From NCBI GenBank assembly GCA_021797225.1, contig JAKAAE010000043.1:1-11407 (forward strand): 11,407 nt of DNA. The letters run 5' to 3'. Below, piece after piece: positions 1 to 7,743 of this stretch. The translations under genes were made by a program, and so were the position numbers. The notes below the pieces were generated by a model. It saw nothing but the letters and a program-made list of their open reading frames with translations. It made no database searches and had not been told where the DNA came from. The DNA comes from Thermoplasmata archaeon (GTDB lineage Archaea > Thermoplasmatota > Thermoplasmata > Thermoplasmatales > Thermoplasmataceae). Each line of letters begins with the position of its first letter. Positions within the stretch are counted from its first letter, which is position 1.

Positions 1-2
1 AG

Positions 3-1094
3 AAGATAGCGCTGTATGCCATGCTTTCTATTTTGCTCAATGTTATATTTGTTTACAGCGCGGCATTCTCTCTTGTAGGACTTGTATGGGTTGTATTCCT
101 TATGGCTTCATATTACTTCAGAGAAAAACCGGTATATTCTGGATTATTCTTCGGGCTCTCATTATCCGCAAAGCAGTTCCCCGCCTTCATGTTCCCTCTC
201 ATGTTCTACATGATTTATAGAGAAAGGGGATTGAGGGATGCGTTTAAGTGGACGCTCTCTGCATTTATACTGTTCATGGCAATAAATGGTTATTTCATTT
301 TAAGATCTCCTGTATTATATTTCAGGAACATATTGTCATCCGAAACCATGGGTTTAATCGGAATAGGCTTCGGGCCATCACAGCTCTCCTTTTTGAATTT
401 TGTCCATTTGCCTGCTGGATTTTTTACAGCAATTCTGGTGATTTCATTTCTCTTTTTCCTTGCAATGTATGTCATACATTATGACACATTGAAATTCAGC
501 CTATTCGTTTTCCCGTTATTTATTATGATATTTAACTACAGGCTCCTTATCACATATGTGGCCTTCTGGCCTATCATATCGGTGCTTTCCATAGAGGATA
601 TTGACTATAAAAGGAAGCTTGCCATCGACAAAAAGACATTGAAACGTTATGCTGCATACGCAGTAGCAATATTAATAGCTGTCATGGTTATAGGTGCCTA
701 TTATAATGACACCACACACGATACAGTAAAAATAGACTCCATACATATGATTGTAAGCCATGGAAATGCTAGTGCAATAATGGTAAACGTAACATATACT
801 GGCGCTGAGCCTGAAGCCATTTACTTCAGAGGTATAATAAATGAAACAAATTATAATGGACTTCTTTTCAATTACTCCGGAAATATAATCAAAGATGGAA
901 CATCTACTATCATGCTTTACCCTGTGCGTGGGGAAACAATTCCGGATAATATAACGATGGATTTAATAGCATACAATAGTACTGTGCAGGGGTCTGCCGC
1001 ATACAGGATAATAGATTGGAACGTCACAGTTTACCATGATTTGCTATATAATCCTCCGCAAAATAGGTTATCACTAAGTCAGAGCCTGCCCTGA
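3..1094 (+). CDS. GT-C-like membrane glycosyltransferase, 3' part (5' end outside window)
   Basis: The reading frame is open to the left edge, so the N-terminus is missing; the first in-window ATG at 21 is probably internal. The visible 363 codons encode several hydrophobic helices followed by a cytosolic-looking charged stretch, one more membrane helix (about residues 208-228 counted from the ATG at 21), and a C-terminal soluble domain of about 130 residues. The segment GLSLSAKQFPAFMFPL (45-60) resembles the Gly-rich, Lys-x-x-Pro helix of polytopic GT-C glycosyltransferases of the GT87/DUF2029 or mannosyltransferase type, which transfer sugars from polyprenyl-phosphate donors outside the membrane. 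The C-terminal domain is beta-like and carries eight N-x-S/T sequons, suggesting it is extracytoplasmic and glycosylated. A role in surface glycan synthesis is inference; the catalytic Asp region lies off the window. The 3' end overlaps hemB by 71 bp, tail to tail. Confidence 0.6.
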   Translation, partial: KIALYAMLSILLNVIFVYSAAFSLVGLVWVVFLMASYYFREKPVYSGLFFGLSLSAKQFPAFMFPLMFYMIYRERGLRDAFKWTLSAFILFMAINGYFILRSPVLYFRNILSSETMGLIGIGFGPSQLSFLNFVHLPAGFFTAILVISFLFFLAMYVIHYDTLKFSLFVFPLFIMIFNYRLLITYVAFWPIISVLSIEDIDYKRKLAIDKKTLKRYAAYAVAILIAVMVIGAYYNDTTHDTVKIDSIHMIVSHGNASAIMVNVTYTGAEPEAIYFRGIINETNYNGLLFNYSGNIIKDGTSTIMLYPVRGETIPDNITMDLIAYNSTVQGSAAYRIIDWNVTVYHDLLYNPPQNRLSLSQSLP

Positions 1095-1992
1095 ATAAGG
1101 ATGTTAATGCCTCAACTGCAGTGTCAGGAGCCAGAAGCCCCGATGCTATGGCATTTTTGAGCATACTGTACTCACCACTGACCATGTATGTTGCTAGGGG
1201 CATATTATAATATTCCTTTGCTCTATAAATCATGTCAAGGTAGAATAATGCTGGTTTTACCATTATAACGTCTGCTCCCTCCTGTACATCCAGATCTATC
1301 TCTCTCATTGCCTCATCGCCATTATGATAATCCATCTGGTAGCTTTTCCTGTCCCCGAACTGGGGAGTGGAATCGGCTGCATCCCTGAATGGGCCGTAAA
1401 GGTTTGATGCGAATTTTGAGCTGTATGCCATGATCATTGTATTGATAAACCCTTCATTATCCATGGCATTCCTTATGGCACCAACCTGCCCATCCATCAT
1501 ACCCGATGGCGCCACCATATCCACTCCCGCCTCTGCATAGCTAACTGCCTCCTTCCCATAAATTTCAAGGGTTTTATCGTTATTTACATAGCCATTCTCT
1601 ATTATGCCACAGTGACCCGTGTCCGTATATTCACAGAGGCAGAGGTCCGCTATAGTATTCAGTGACGTATTTTTCTTTGCCGATGCAATAGCTCTCTGAA
1701 CTATGCCGTTTTTATCATATGAAGAAGTACCGCAGGAATCCTTTTTGGCCGGTATTCCAAAAATTATGATGTTTCTGACACCGATTTCTTCCAGATGAAG
1801 TATATACTTTTCATATTCGGAAAGCGAGTAACGGTAAATGCCCGGCATTGATTTTATTGCCGTCCTGCTTTTCTCTTTTTCATCAACAAATACGGGCATT
1901 ATCAGTTTATCCGGATTTATACTGGTCTCCTTAAACATATTTCTTATATTGCCATTTATTCTGTATCTTCTTAATCTCTCAACAGGGAACAT
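1024..1992 (-). CDS. hemB: Porphobilinogen synthase (delta-aminolevulinic acid dehydratase)
   Basis: The enzyme (EC 4.2.1.24) condenses two 5-aminolevulinate molecules into porphobilinogen, the first common step of tetrapyrrole (heme) synthesis, in the cytosol. The 322-aa length is normal for the family. The N-terminus MFPVERLRRYR matches the usual HemB start. The zinc-type cysteine cluster DLCLCEYTDTGHCG gives C118, C120 and C128. The first active-site lysine is K193 in SSKFASNLYGPFRDA and the Schiff-base lysine is K246 in MVKPALFYLD, with the expected spacing. The C-terminal RAGSDLVITYFAED is also typical. It lies 39 nt downstream of queC on the same strand, and an AT-rich box about 28 nt upstream of the ATG suggests its own leaderless promoter. 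No other heme gene is present. Its last 71 bp overlap the convergent glycosyltransferase gene. Confidence 0.97.
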   Translation of the reverse strand: MFPVERLRRYRINGNIRNMFKETSINPDKLIMPVFVDEKEKSRTAIKSMPGIYRYSLSEYEKYILHLEEIGVRNIIIFGIPAKKDSCGTSSYDKNGIVQRAIASAKKNTSLNTIADLCLCEYTDTGHCGIIENGYVNNDKTLEIYGKEAVSYAEAGVDMVAPSGMMDGQVGAIRNAMDNEGFINTMIMAYSSKFASNLYGPFRDAADSTPQFGDRKSYQMDYHNGDEAMREIDLDVQEGADVIMVKPALFYLDMIYRAKEYYNMPLATYMVSGEYSMLKNAIASGLLAPDTAVEALTSLFRAGSDLVITYFAEDYIANHGKL

Positions 1993-2015
1993 AATATAAT
2001 TATTATTTCAGGCTA

Positions 2016-2025
2016 ATTAAATATT
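2016..2025 (-). promoter_or_regulatory. Putative TATA box of hemB
   Basis: On the minus strand AATATTTAAT is centred about 28 nt upstream of the hemB ATG, the distance expected for a leaderless archaeal transcript. No Shine-Dalgarno motif is seen before the ATG. It lies in the 39-nt queC-hemB gap, so readthrough from queC is also possible. AT-rich sequence makes chance matches easy. Confidence 0.4.
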
Positions 2026-2031
2026 TTCAAT

Positions 2032-2751
2032 TTATAATTTTCCATGGGATTTCAGGTACTGAAGATAAAAATCCGGATATTCTTCATATTCTATGTCATC
2101 GAAATCGCCGGCCTCCATGAATCCCTTCAGTCTCAGGATACATGAATCACACTTCCCGCATGCCTTCTCCCTTCCGTTGTAGCATGACCACGTAAGACCA
2201 TATGGGACCCCTAATTTTCGGCCAAGCTTTACTATATCGCCCTTTGTAAGATACTGTAATGGAACATTGATTTTAAATCCGTTTTCTATTCCATATTCGG
2301 TGCCGAGATTTAGTGTTTTTTCCATGGCATTGTAAAATTCCGGCCTGCAGTCAGGATATCCAGAATAATCTATGGCATTGGCCCCTATGAAGATGGTTCC
2401 CGCTTTTATGGTCTCCCCGTAAGCTGCCGCCAGTGAGATGAATATGGTATTCCTTGCCGGCACATAGGTTACAGGCACACTGCCGGCTATTGAATCGATG
2501 CCACGCTCGGGAACCTCGATGTTATCTGTGAGCGCAGAACCTCCGATCTGCCTGAGATTCATATTAATCTTCTTTAGCTCAAGGCCGTAATAACTGCATA
2601 TTTTTTCTGAACTCTGGATTTCCCTAATATGCCTCTGACCGTATTCAAAGCTCAGTGGAAACACCTTATAACCATGATCCAGTGCATACGCAAGAACTGT
2701 GGGAGAATCAAGTCCTCCAGATATCAAAACCACTGCCCGTTTATCGTCCAT
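2032..2751 (-). CDS. queC: 7-cyano-7-deazaguanine (preQ0) synthase QueC
   Basis: QueC (EC 6.3.4.20) converts 7-carboxy-7-deazaguanine to preQ0 with ATP and ammonia. In archaea preQ0 is the precursor of archaeosine at tRNA position 15. With the start chosen here (239 aa) the PP-loop ATP motif SGGLDS is at residues 11-16, YVPARNTIF at 96-104, GANAIDYSGYPDCRPEF at 123-139, and the C-terminal zinc site uses C190, C198, C201 and C204 in CYNGREKACGKCDSC. All are family hallmarks. I prefer the ATG at 2751 over one six codons upstream (2769): family members usually begin just before the VVLISGGLDS strand, and a TATA-like box sits about 30 nt before 2751 but only about 12 nt before 2769. The preceding dehydrogenase gene ends 24 nt upstream. 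No other queuosine/archaeosine genes (queD, queE, tgt) are in the window. Confidence 0.96.
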   Translation of the reverse strand: MDDKRAVVLISGGLDSPTVLAYALDHGYKVFPLSFEYGQRHIREIQSSEKICSYYGLELKKINMNLRQIGGSALTDNIEVPERGIDSIAGSVPVTYVPARNTIFISLAAAYGETIKAGTIFIGANAIDYSGYPDCRPEFYNAMEKTLNLGTEYGIENGFKINVPLQYLTKGDIVKLGRKLGVPYGLTWSCYNGREKACGKCDSCILRLKGFMEAGDFDDIEYEEYPDFYLQYLKSHGKL

Positions 2752-2775
2752 AATATACCCTATGTACATGAACTA

Positions 2776-2787
2776 TTATAATTTATA
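2776..2787 (-). promoter_or_regulatory. Putative TATA box of queC
   Basis: TATAAATTATAA on the minus strand is centred about 30 nt upstream of the preferred queC ATG (2751). It overlaps the stop codon of the upstream dehydrogenase gene, so it may be coincidental AT-rich sequence at an operon junction. It is the main local argument for the shorter queC start. Confidence 0.35.
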
Positions 2788-3711
2788 CAGGGGTTTTTTT
2801 CCGTTTAATACATTGAAAAGATTGGTTACCGCGGTCTCCGCCATTTTATCCCTGGTTTCGTAAGTTGCGCTCCCGAGATGTGGGGTGAGCACAACATTTT
2901 CCAGGGAAGTAAGAGGGTTTTTGCTGTCAATCGGTTCATCCTCGAAGACGTCCAGTGCGGCTCCCCTGATAATATGATCTTTCAACGCCTTTACAATGTC
3001 TTCTTCATTCACAACCTTTCCCCTTGTACCGTTTATGAGAAATGCTGATTTCTTCATTTTTGAAATTCGTTCATAGTTCATGAAATGGAACGTTTCATTA
3101 TTGAGGTCAAGGGCAATTATCACAAAATCCGATTCAGAGAGCAGGTAATTTAGATCCACGTATTCTGCATCCACATTATGGATTGACCTGCTGTAATAAA
3201 GCACTTTCATATCAAATCCTTTGGATCGTTTAAGAACAGCGTTTCCTATTCGCCCCATACCTATTATCCCCAGGGTTTTGCCATGCACTTCTGAACCAAG
3301 CATGAAATCGGGCTTCCACCCGGAATGCCATCCGTCATGGCGTATCAAGCTATCACCTGATGCAATATTCCTGGCGGCTGCCAGCATTATCCCGAATATA
3401 AGATCGGCAGTTGCCTCCGTGAGCACTTCCGGTGTGTATGTTACTGTAATTCCTCTAGATTTTGCATATTCAACATCTATATGATCATATCCAACGCTGT
3501 ATGTGCTTATCACCTTTAATCTGGTTGCGTGGTCAATTATTTCTCTATCTATCTTCTCATTCAACGTTATCAGAATGCCGTCTGCATCTACTATGTTGGA
3601 AATGATCCACTGGTGTACATCCCCCTTACCGGGGAAAATCTGTATATGAAAATTTTCATGATTATCGAGATAATTTCCTGGAATCGGCCGGGTAACAAGA
3701 ACGTTCATCAT
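2776..3711 (-). CDS. D-isomer 2-hydroxyacid dehydrogenase (glyoxylate/hydroxypyruvate reductase or D-glycerate dehydrogenase type)
   Basis: This cytosolic NAD(P)H-dependent oxidoreductase of 311 aa has the complete D-2-hydroxyacid dehydrogenase architecture: a catalytic domain split around a Rossmann domain. Visible motifs are TEATAD at 98-103, the dinucleotide-binding GMGRIG at 151-156, catalytic R230 in NGTRG, E259 in DVFEDEP and H278 in TPHLGSAT. The second Rossmann strand ends YYSRS (172-176); an Arg/Ser pair here is typical of NADP(H)-preferring glyoxylate reductases, so NADPH use is likely but inferred. The substrate (glyoxylate, hydroxypyruvate/D-glycerate or another 2-oxoacid) cannot be settled from sequence. 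It lacks the ACT domain of long SerA enzymes, so phosphoglycerate dehydrogenase is less likely. Two adjacent ATGs (3711, 3708) could serve as start, and I see no clear TATA box at leaderless distance. queC follows on the same strand. Confidence 0.9.
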   Translation of the reverse strand: MMNVLVTRPIPGNYLDNHENFHIQIFPGKGDVHQWIISNIVDADGILITLNEKIDREIIDHATRLKVISTYSVGYDHIDVEYAKSRGITVTYTPEVLTEATADLIFGIMLAAARNIASGDSLIRHDGWHSGWKPDFMLGSEVHGKTLGIIGMGRIGNAVLKRSKGFDMKVLYYSRSIHNVDAEYVDLNYLLSESDFVIIALDLNNETFHFMNYERISKMKKSAFLINGTRGKVVNEEDIVKALKDHIIRGAALDVFEDEPIDSKNPLTSLENVVLTPHLGSATYETRDKMAETAVTNLFNVLNGKKPLYKL

Positions 3712-3779
3712 AGATAATTATTATAACTTGGCTAAAGAATTTTTCCCATAGAAGTTCTGGGTTTCCGTTTCTCCACCGC

Positions 3780-3792
3780 AAATATTAATTAT
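3780..3792 (+). promoter_or_regulatory. Putative TATA box of the DedA gene
   Basis: The AT-rich AAATATTAATTAT is centred about 30 nt before the ATG at 3816. No Shine-Dalgarno site lies between, fitting a leaderless transcript. It lies in the 104-nt divergent spacer between the dehydrogenase and DedA genes. Confidence 0.45.
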
Positions 3793-3815
3793 GTATAGTC
3801 TATTGAGTTTTTGAA

Positions 3816-4481
3816 ATGAGTATTATTACATCCATTACGGTCAGCCTGATAAAATTCGTTGAGGTGTTAATCGTCAAACTGGGCCTCACTGGAGTATTCT
3901 TCCTCATGCTTCTGGAGGGAATGCTTCTCCCAATTCCCTCAGAAGTTGTAATGACATTTTCAGGGTATCTTGCGTTTTACGGGCTTATGGATTCCTTCGG
4001 GCCATATCCATCCATTGTACTGCTGCTTATTGCTGGATCTGTTGGAGATCTCGTGGGTGCATGGATTGCCTATGCAGTTGGTAAATATGGCGGTGATCCA
4101 TTCATAATCCATTATGGCAAGTATTTCCTATTGAAGAGCGACACCATAGACAGAACAAAGGTATGGTTCAATAAATACGGGGACCTTTCTGTATTTACCA
4201 CTAGATTTATTCCGGTATTCAGAACGTTTATTTCCATACCGGCAGGAATAGCTACAATGGATTTTAAAAAATTTTCTATTTATACACTTACAGGAGATAT
4301 GATTTACAACGCTGTATTAATTTATCTCGGCATACTTTTCGGGTCTCACTGGGAGCTGCTTCTAAAGTATTTTGATGAATATTCCTATGTTGGCATTGCC
4401 GCTTTTGCAGCTGTTGTCATATATCTCTTTGTGAGGGTTTTAAATGCCAGAAAGCGGCGCAATATATCATTAAACAAATAA
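3816..4481 (+). CDS. DedA-family (SNARE-associated/VTT domain) membrane protein
   Basis: The 221-aa protein is an integral membrane protein of the DedA superfamily; bacterial members have recently been assigned to polyprenyl-phosphate or lipid translocation. Visible hallmarks are the re-entrant-loop acidic residues E34 and E43 (LLEGMLLPIPSEVV), the glycine-spaced segment GSVGDLVGAWIAYAVGKYGG at 74-93, and the conserved FTTRFIPVFRTFISIPAG at 127-144 with R130 and R136. Terminal helices follow at about 165-178 and 192-208, and the C-terminus is basic (KRR). Length is typical. In an archaeon the cargo might be dolichyl phosphate or another membrane lipid, which is inference. It is the first gene of a plus-strand membrane block; the MFS gene downstream starts 30 nt after its stop but has its own TATA-like box. 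Confidence 0.93.
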   Translation: MSIITSITVSLIKFVEVLIVKLGLTGVFFLMLLEGMLLPIPSEVVMTFSGYLAFYGLMDSFGPYPSIVLLLIAGSVGDLVGAWIAYAVGKYGGDPFIIHYGKYFLLKSDTIDRTKVWFNKYGDLSVFTTRFIPVFRTFISIPAGIATMDFKKFSIYTLTGDMIYNAVLIYLGILFGSHWELLLKYFDEYSYVGIAAFAAVVIYLFVRVLNARKRRNISLNK

Positions 4482-4489
4482 ATAATATA
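4481..4489 (+). promoter_or_regulatory. Putative TATA box of the first MFS gene
   Basis: AATAATATA is centred 27 nt before the ATG at 4512, the textbook spacing for a leaderless archaeal start. It begins at the last base of the DedA stop codon. No Shine-Dalgarno site is present before the ATG. Confidence 0.5.
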
Positions 4490-4511
4490 CTAATAAAGAA
4501 TATAGTGTGAT

Positions 4512-5741
4512 ATGTTTTCTGATTCTCCTGAAGAAGTAAACAACTCGTTCAAGTATCTTATTATTTCAAGGGCTACAAGGAGTTCGGCTCTGATCTTTGT
4601 GACACTTGCACTGCCCCTTTATCTCCATTTTCTCCATTTTTCTGCAATATTCATAGGGCTTCTTTATGTTCCCATTACATTATTCAATGTTTTTCTTACA
4701 TTGATTCTTGGAAGGCTGGGTGATAAAATCGGGTATTCCAGAATACTGTTTCTTGGGGAAATATTTCCGGTTGTCGGGATGCTTCTAATCACAGTATCCA
4801 CAAATATATATTTTATCGGAACCGGTGCCATAATAGCGGGAATAACTGGAGGGGCCGGTGGCATGCGTGGTGCGTTCTCACCAGGAATGACTGCCTTTGT
4901 TGCAAATAATTATGGAGCTGAAAACAATAGGGTTGGAAAACTGTCTCTTTTACTGGCAACCGCTTCTGCATTTTCAATATTTGGTGGTTTATTTCTGAGT
5001 TCCTATGTGTTCATAGAAAATATTATTGGAGTGATTATGTTCTACCGCACATTTTTCTTTGTTTCATTTATACTTGTATTTGCATCACTGATATCTCTTT
5101 CAAGACTAAAAGAATACAGAAGACCGAAGAAAACAACGAAAGTTATGAAGAAACAGAGCTTTGGCTTTCTCATGAGAATTATCTTGCCTAACAGCATAAA
5201 TGCGGCCGCTATAGGAATTTCCATGCCACTGCTTCCACTCCTTTTTGAGCTTAAATACCATATAGACCCAAGTGTGATAGGATATACGTACACTGTTGGA
5301 TATGCGGTTACAGCAATCGGATCCTATGTATCAGGGAAATATATAAATGGAATGTTTGACTCCCTGAAAATTGCATCAATAGCCCATGTACTGCAGGGTT
5401 CACTATTCATTATTATGGCATTTACACCATTCTTCTTCCTTGCAGGTTTAATTTATGTGGGAAGGATGGGAATTGCCGGGATCGGATCACCAATGAGAGG
5501 TGCAATCAATGTACGTGGTATTGATAAGGAGGATTATGGCACATCTACTGCCATACAGGGTGTTTCCGGGAGAGCATCACAGCTCACAAGTGGTGCCTCC
5601 GGTTATCTCATGGATTTAAATTTTGCTTTTCCGCTTGTTATAGGCGGTTCACTGCAGGCTATTGGCGGAGTACTTTATTACACCATGATAAAATCATGGC
5701 GCCCGGGTAAATATGATAAGGCTGAAAAGGTGGAGGCGTGA
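4512..5741 (+). CDS. Major facilitator superfamily transporter (first of a tandem pair)
   Basis: The 409-aa polytopic protein has about 12 hydrophobic helices in two halves joined by a basic cytosolic loop at about 197-216. MFS motif A is clear between helices 2 and 3: GRLGDKIGYSRI at 67-78, with D71 and R77. The segment MRGA occurs at 118-121 and again at 328-331 in the matching helices of the two halves, reflecting the internal pseudo-repeat of the fold. The family exports or imports small solutes using ion gradients across the cytoplasmic membrane. Efflux of drugs or metabolites is a common role of this type, but the substrate is not readable here. The C-terminus is short and charged. It has its own TATA-like box, and its stop overlaps a possible GTG of the next MFS gene, so the two are probably co-transcribed and translationally coupled. 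Confidence 0.9.
   Translation: MFSDSPEEVNNSFKYLIISRATRSSALIFVTLALPLYLHFLHFSAIFIGLLYVPITLFNVFLTLILGRLGDKIGYSRILFLGEIFPVVGMLLITVSTNIYFIGTGAIIAGITGGAGGMRGAFSPGMTAFVANNYGAENNRVGKLSLLLATASAFSIFGGLFLSSYVFIENIIGVIMFYRTFFFVSFILVFASLISLSRLKEYRRPKKTTKVMKKQSFGFLMRIILPNSINAAAIGISMPLLPLLFELKYHIDPSVIGYTYTVGYAVTAIGSYVSGKYINGMFDSLKIASIAHVLQGSLFIIMAFTPFFFLAGLIYVGRMGIAGIGSPMRGAINVRGIDKEDYGTSTAIQGVSGRASQLTSGASGYLMDLNFAFPLVIGGSLQAIGGVLYYTMIKSWRPGKYDKAEKVEA
5732..5736 (+). promoter_or_regulatory. Shine-Dalgarno site of the second MFS gene
   Basis: GGAGG lies 7 nt before the ATG at 5744, and matches the archaeal anti-Shine-Dalgarno. It sits inside the last codons of the first MFS gene. It is too close to the overlapping GTG at 5738 (1 nt), which is why I prefer the ATG. 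An AGGTG at 5728-5732 could alternatively serve the GTG. Confidence 0.6.
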
Positions 5742-5743
5742 AA

Positions 5744-6976
5744 ATGGATAGTATAGATAAAAGAGTATGGTACCTTGGATTTACGCGTCTGATAAGGGCT
5801 TCAGGCAGGGTTTCCACATTTATTTTCCTGCCACTGATATTTGTATTCATATACCATATATCATTCCTGGAAACCGGTATAGTACTTGGAATTGCAATAC
5901 TTATTATGTCCATAGTGCAATATTATTCGGGTATACTAACGGACAGGATAGGCAGGCGTGTGTTTCTTATACTAATACCGATTCCGGCGGGATTGCTATA
6001 CATTGCCATGTATTTTACCGTATTGTACAGAATGCCCGCAATTCTATTGATTTTACTTTTCTACTCAACAATAATCATAAATGCATTGCAATATCCAGCC
6101 ATAGAGGCATCCATAGCGGATGTCACTTCTCTGGGTCAAAGGCTCTCGGGATATACCATTATAAGAGTTCTTGCAAATGCAGGTGCGGCAATAGGGCCCA
6201 TAATGGGTGCAGTACTCTCTGTGTACGGATTCCAGTACATATTCCTGCTAGCCGGAATCAGCACATTCATAGAAATAGGAATACTTTATTTCAGTGTGAG
6301 AGAAACTTATTTTCCATCAAAGGCGCTATATCTCACAAAATCAGATATAAAACTTGCCTATAAGGATAGATTTTTTATAGTGTTCATAATAATAGGCATA
6401 GTAATGGCATTCATGTTAAGGCAAAGAGGAGCGTCACTGACATTGTATGCCTTTGATTTCGAAGGTTTGCCCATACTCTATTTAGCATATATATACTCGC
6501 TCAATGGAATACTTGTTGTACTGTTGCAGTATCCCATATTCAAGGTAATGAATAAATCATCAAATCCAGTGTTGTTCAGATTTATTGGAATGATTTTCTA
6601 TTTCCTCGGTTTCATGGTTTTGATGTTTTCAAAGGATATATTATATTTCCTGATTTCAATGGGAATCATGACCATCGGCGAGGACTTCGTCGCACCCACC
6701 ACACAGACAATAATTACATCAATTGCTCCAGAAAATATGAAAGGAACGTATATAGGAATTTATAACTTATTTATAAGTGCTGGTTCATTCTCCGGTTCCA
6801 TAGTAGGACTTTATATGTTGGCTTACTATGAGGATCAGACAGCCTTATTCTGGCTCATAATTGCACTTGGCAGCTTTGTTGTGGGCATACTTTATTTCAC
6901 AATAAATAGTTCATTTTTGAAGAGAATGAATATTCAGTCAAAGAAAAGACCGTCCAGAAGGGCAGCAGCAAAATGA
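5744..6976 (+). CDS. Major facilitator superfamily transporter (second of a tandem pair)
   Basis: The 410-aa protein has about 12 membrane helices. It carries a strong MFS motif A, GILTDRIGRRVF at 63-74, with D67, R68, G70 and R71-R72. The two halves are separated by a charged loop near 190-210 and the protein ends in a basic tail (KKRPSRRAAAK). It is distinct in sequence from the transporter just upstream, although both share the N-terminal pattern of an Arg-containing segment before helix 1 (LIISRATRSS, LGFTRLIRAS). The start at 5744 is chosen for the GGAGG 7 nt upstream; a GTG at 5738 overlapping the previous stop codon would add two residues. The substrate is unknown. Its gene ends 20 nt from the convergent phosphatase gene. 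Confidence 0.9.
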   Translation: MDSIDKRVWYLGFTRLIRASGRVSTFIFLPLIFVFIYHISFLETGIVLGIAILIMSIVQYYSGILTDRIGRRVFLILIPIPAGLLYIAMYFTVLYRMPAILLILLFYSTIIINALQYPAIEASIADVTSLGQRLSGYTIIRVLANAGAAIGPIMGAVLSVYGFQYIFLLAGISTFIEIGILYFSVRETYFPSKALYLTKSDIKLAYKDRFFIVFIIIGIVMAFMLRQRGASLTLYAFDFEGLPILYLAYIYSLNGILVVLLQYPIFKVMNKSSNPVLFRFIGMIFYFLGFMVLMFSKDILYFLISMGIMTIGEDFVAPTTQTIITSIAPENMKGTYIGIYNLFISAGSFSGSIVGLYMLAYYEDQTALFWLIIALGSFVVGILYFTINSSFLKRMNIQSKKRPSRRAAAK

Positions 6977-6996
6977 TAAACAGTATTCAAATTGGT

Positions 6997-7596
6997 TTAG
7001 GAGAATATGGACCTTATTTTATCATCGAGATTTATTGCACCAAGGCACAGAACTCTCAATGGTTCTTTTCCTATTACCGTCATTGATGCGTTTTTTATAG
7101 CCATGCCGAAACTATCTGCCTCTGAGAATCCAAGATAGTAAGAAGCTATTGCCCTGATAGGATCTGAATGGGAGACAAATATATATTTTCCATGATTATC
7201 GTCGATGCAGCCCTTGACTCGTTTCCATAAATGTTCCCATGGCTCCATCCCCAGACTATCCCTTGTATCACCTGTTATATGGGAATTTGGGTAAAGCTTC
7301 TCCTGGAATTCATTAATGTTGTGGCCATTGGCCTTCCCAAGGTCTATCTCTCTCAGGCGATCGTCTATTTTTATGCTCAACCCTGTATAATTTGATATTA
7401 TTGTGGCGGTATCATAAGCCCTCTTTATGGGGCTACTCACTATTCCATCAAATTTAAGCCCGCGCAGCTGCATGGCTGTCCTTTCTGCCTGCATTTTTCC
7501 CTGTTCTGTAAGGGAATTGTTTTCTATATCATCGGATAGAAGCTTTGCCACGTTAATATCGCTTTCACCATGTCTGATAAATATGTAAGCTCTCAT
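6997..7596 (-). CDS. Histidine phosphatase family protein (phosphoglycerate mutase-like)
   Basis: The 199-aa cytosolic protein is a branch-1 histidine phosphatase. The RHGE motif is at 8-11, with H9 as the phospho-acceptor; R59 in SSPIKRAYDTA, E83 in LREIDLG and H143 in VSHSDPIRA complete the phosphate pocket and acid/base residues. The length fits the short cofactor-dependent phosphoglycerate-mutase-like and alpha-ribazole-phosphatase (CobC-like) group rather than the longer glycolytic mutase. Many such proteins are broad phosphatases, so mutase activity should not be assumed. It is a single-gene unit between convergent and divergent neighbours, with a TATA-like box exactly 27 nt upstream of the ATG. 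Confidence 0.93.
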   Translation of the reverse strand: MRAYIFIRHGESDINVAKLLSDDIENNSLTEQGKMQAERTAMQLRGLKFDGIVSSPIKRAYDTATIISNYTGLSIKIDDRLREIDLGKANGHNINEFQEKLYPNSHITGDTRDSLGMEPWEHLWKRVKGCIDDNHGKYIFVSHSDPIRAIASYYLGFSEADSFGMAIKNASMTVIGKEPLRVLCLGAINLDDKIRSIFS

Positions 7597-7618
7597 GAAT
7601 GGTGATAAAACTTCAGCT

Positions 7619-7627
7619 AATAAATTT
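7619..7627 (-). promoter_or_regulatory. Putative TATA box of the histidine phosphatase gene
   Basis: AAATTTATT on the minus strand is centred 27 nt upstream of the ATG (7596), matching a leaderless archaeal start. There is no Shine-Dalgarno motif before the ATG. Confidence 0.5.
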
Positions 7628-7726
7628 GTATATTATTGACTATATAACCATAGAAATAATAACATAATTTAGACGCTAATTCGTGTTAAGTAAGGATGCT
7701 CATCAAACTGTGGAATAAACAGCAAA

Positions 7727-7734
7727 GTATAATA
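7727..7734 (+). promoter_or_regulatory. Putative TATA box of the small uncharacterised gene
   Basis: GTATAATA is centred about 26 nt before the ATG at 7756, supporting a leaderless start there rather than at the upstream in-frame ATG (7696). Confidence 0.45.
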
Positions 7735-7743
7735 CAGTATAAT

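Noticed and set aside
2794..2800. T7 run on the plus strand, considered as an archaeal terminator.
   Set aside because: It lies within the 3' coding end of the minus-strand dehydrogenase gene, reads as A on that strand, and no plus-strand transcript is expected there.
5767..6363. A 198-codon open frame inside the second MFS gene.
   Set aside because: It is rich in His, Cys and Asn with no domain logic, and lies wholly inside a convincing MFS gene in another frame; it is a coding shadow.
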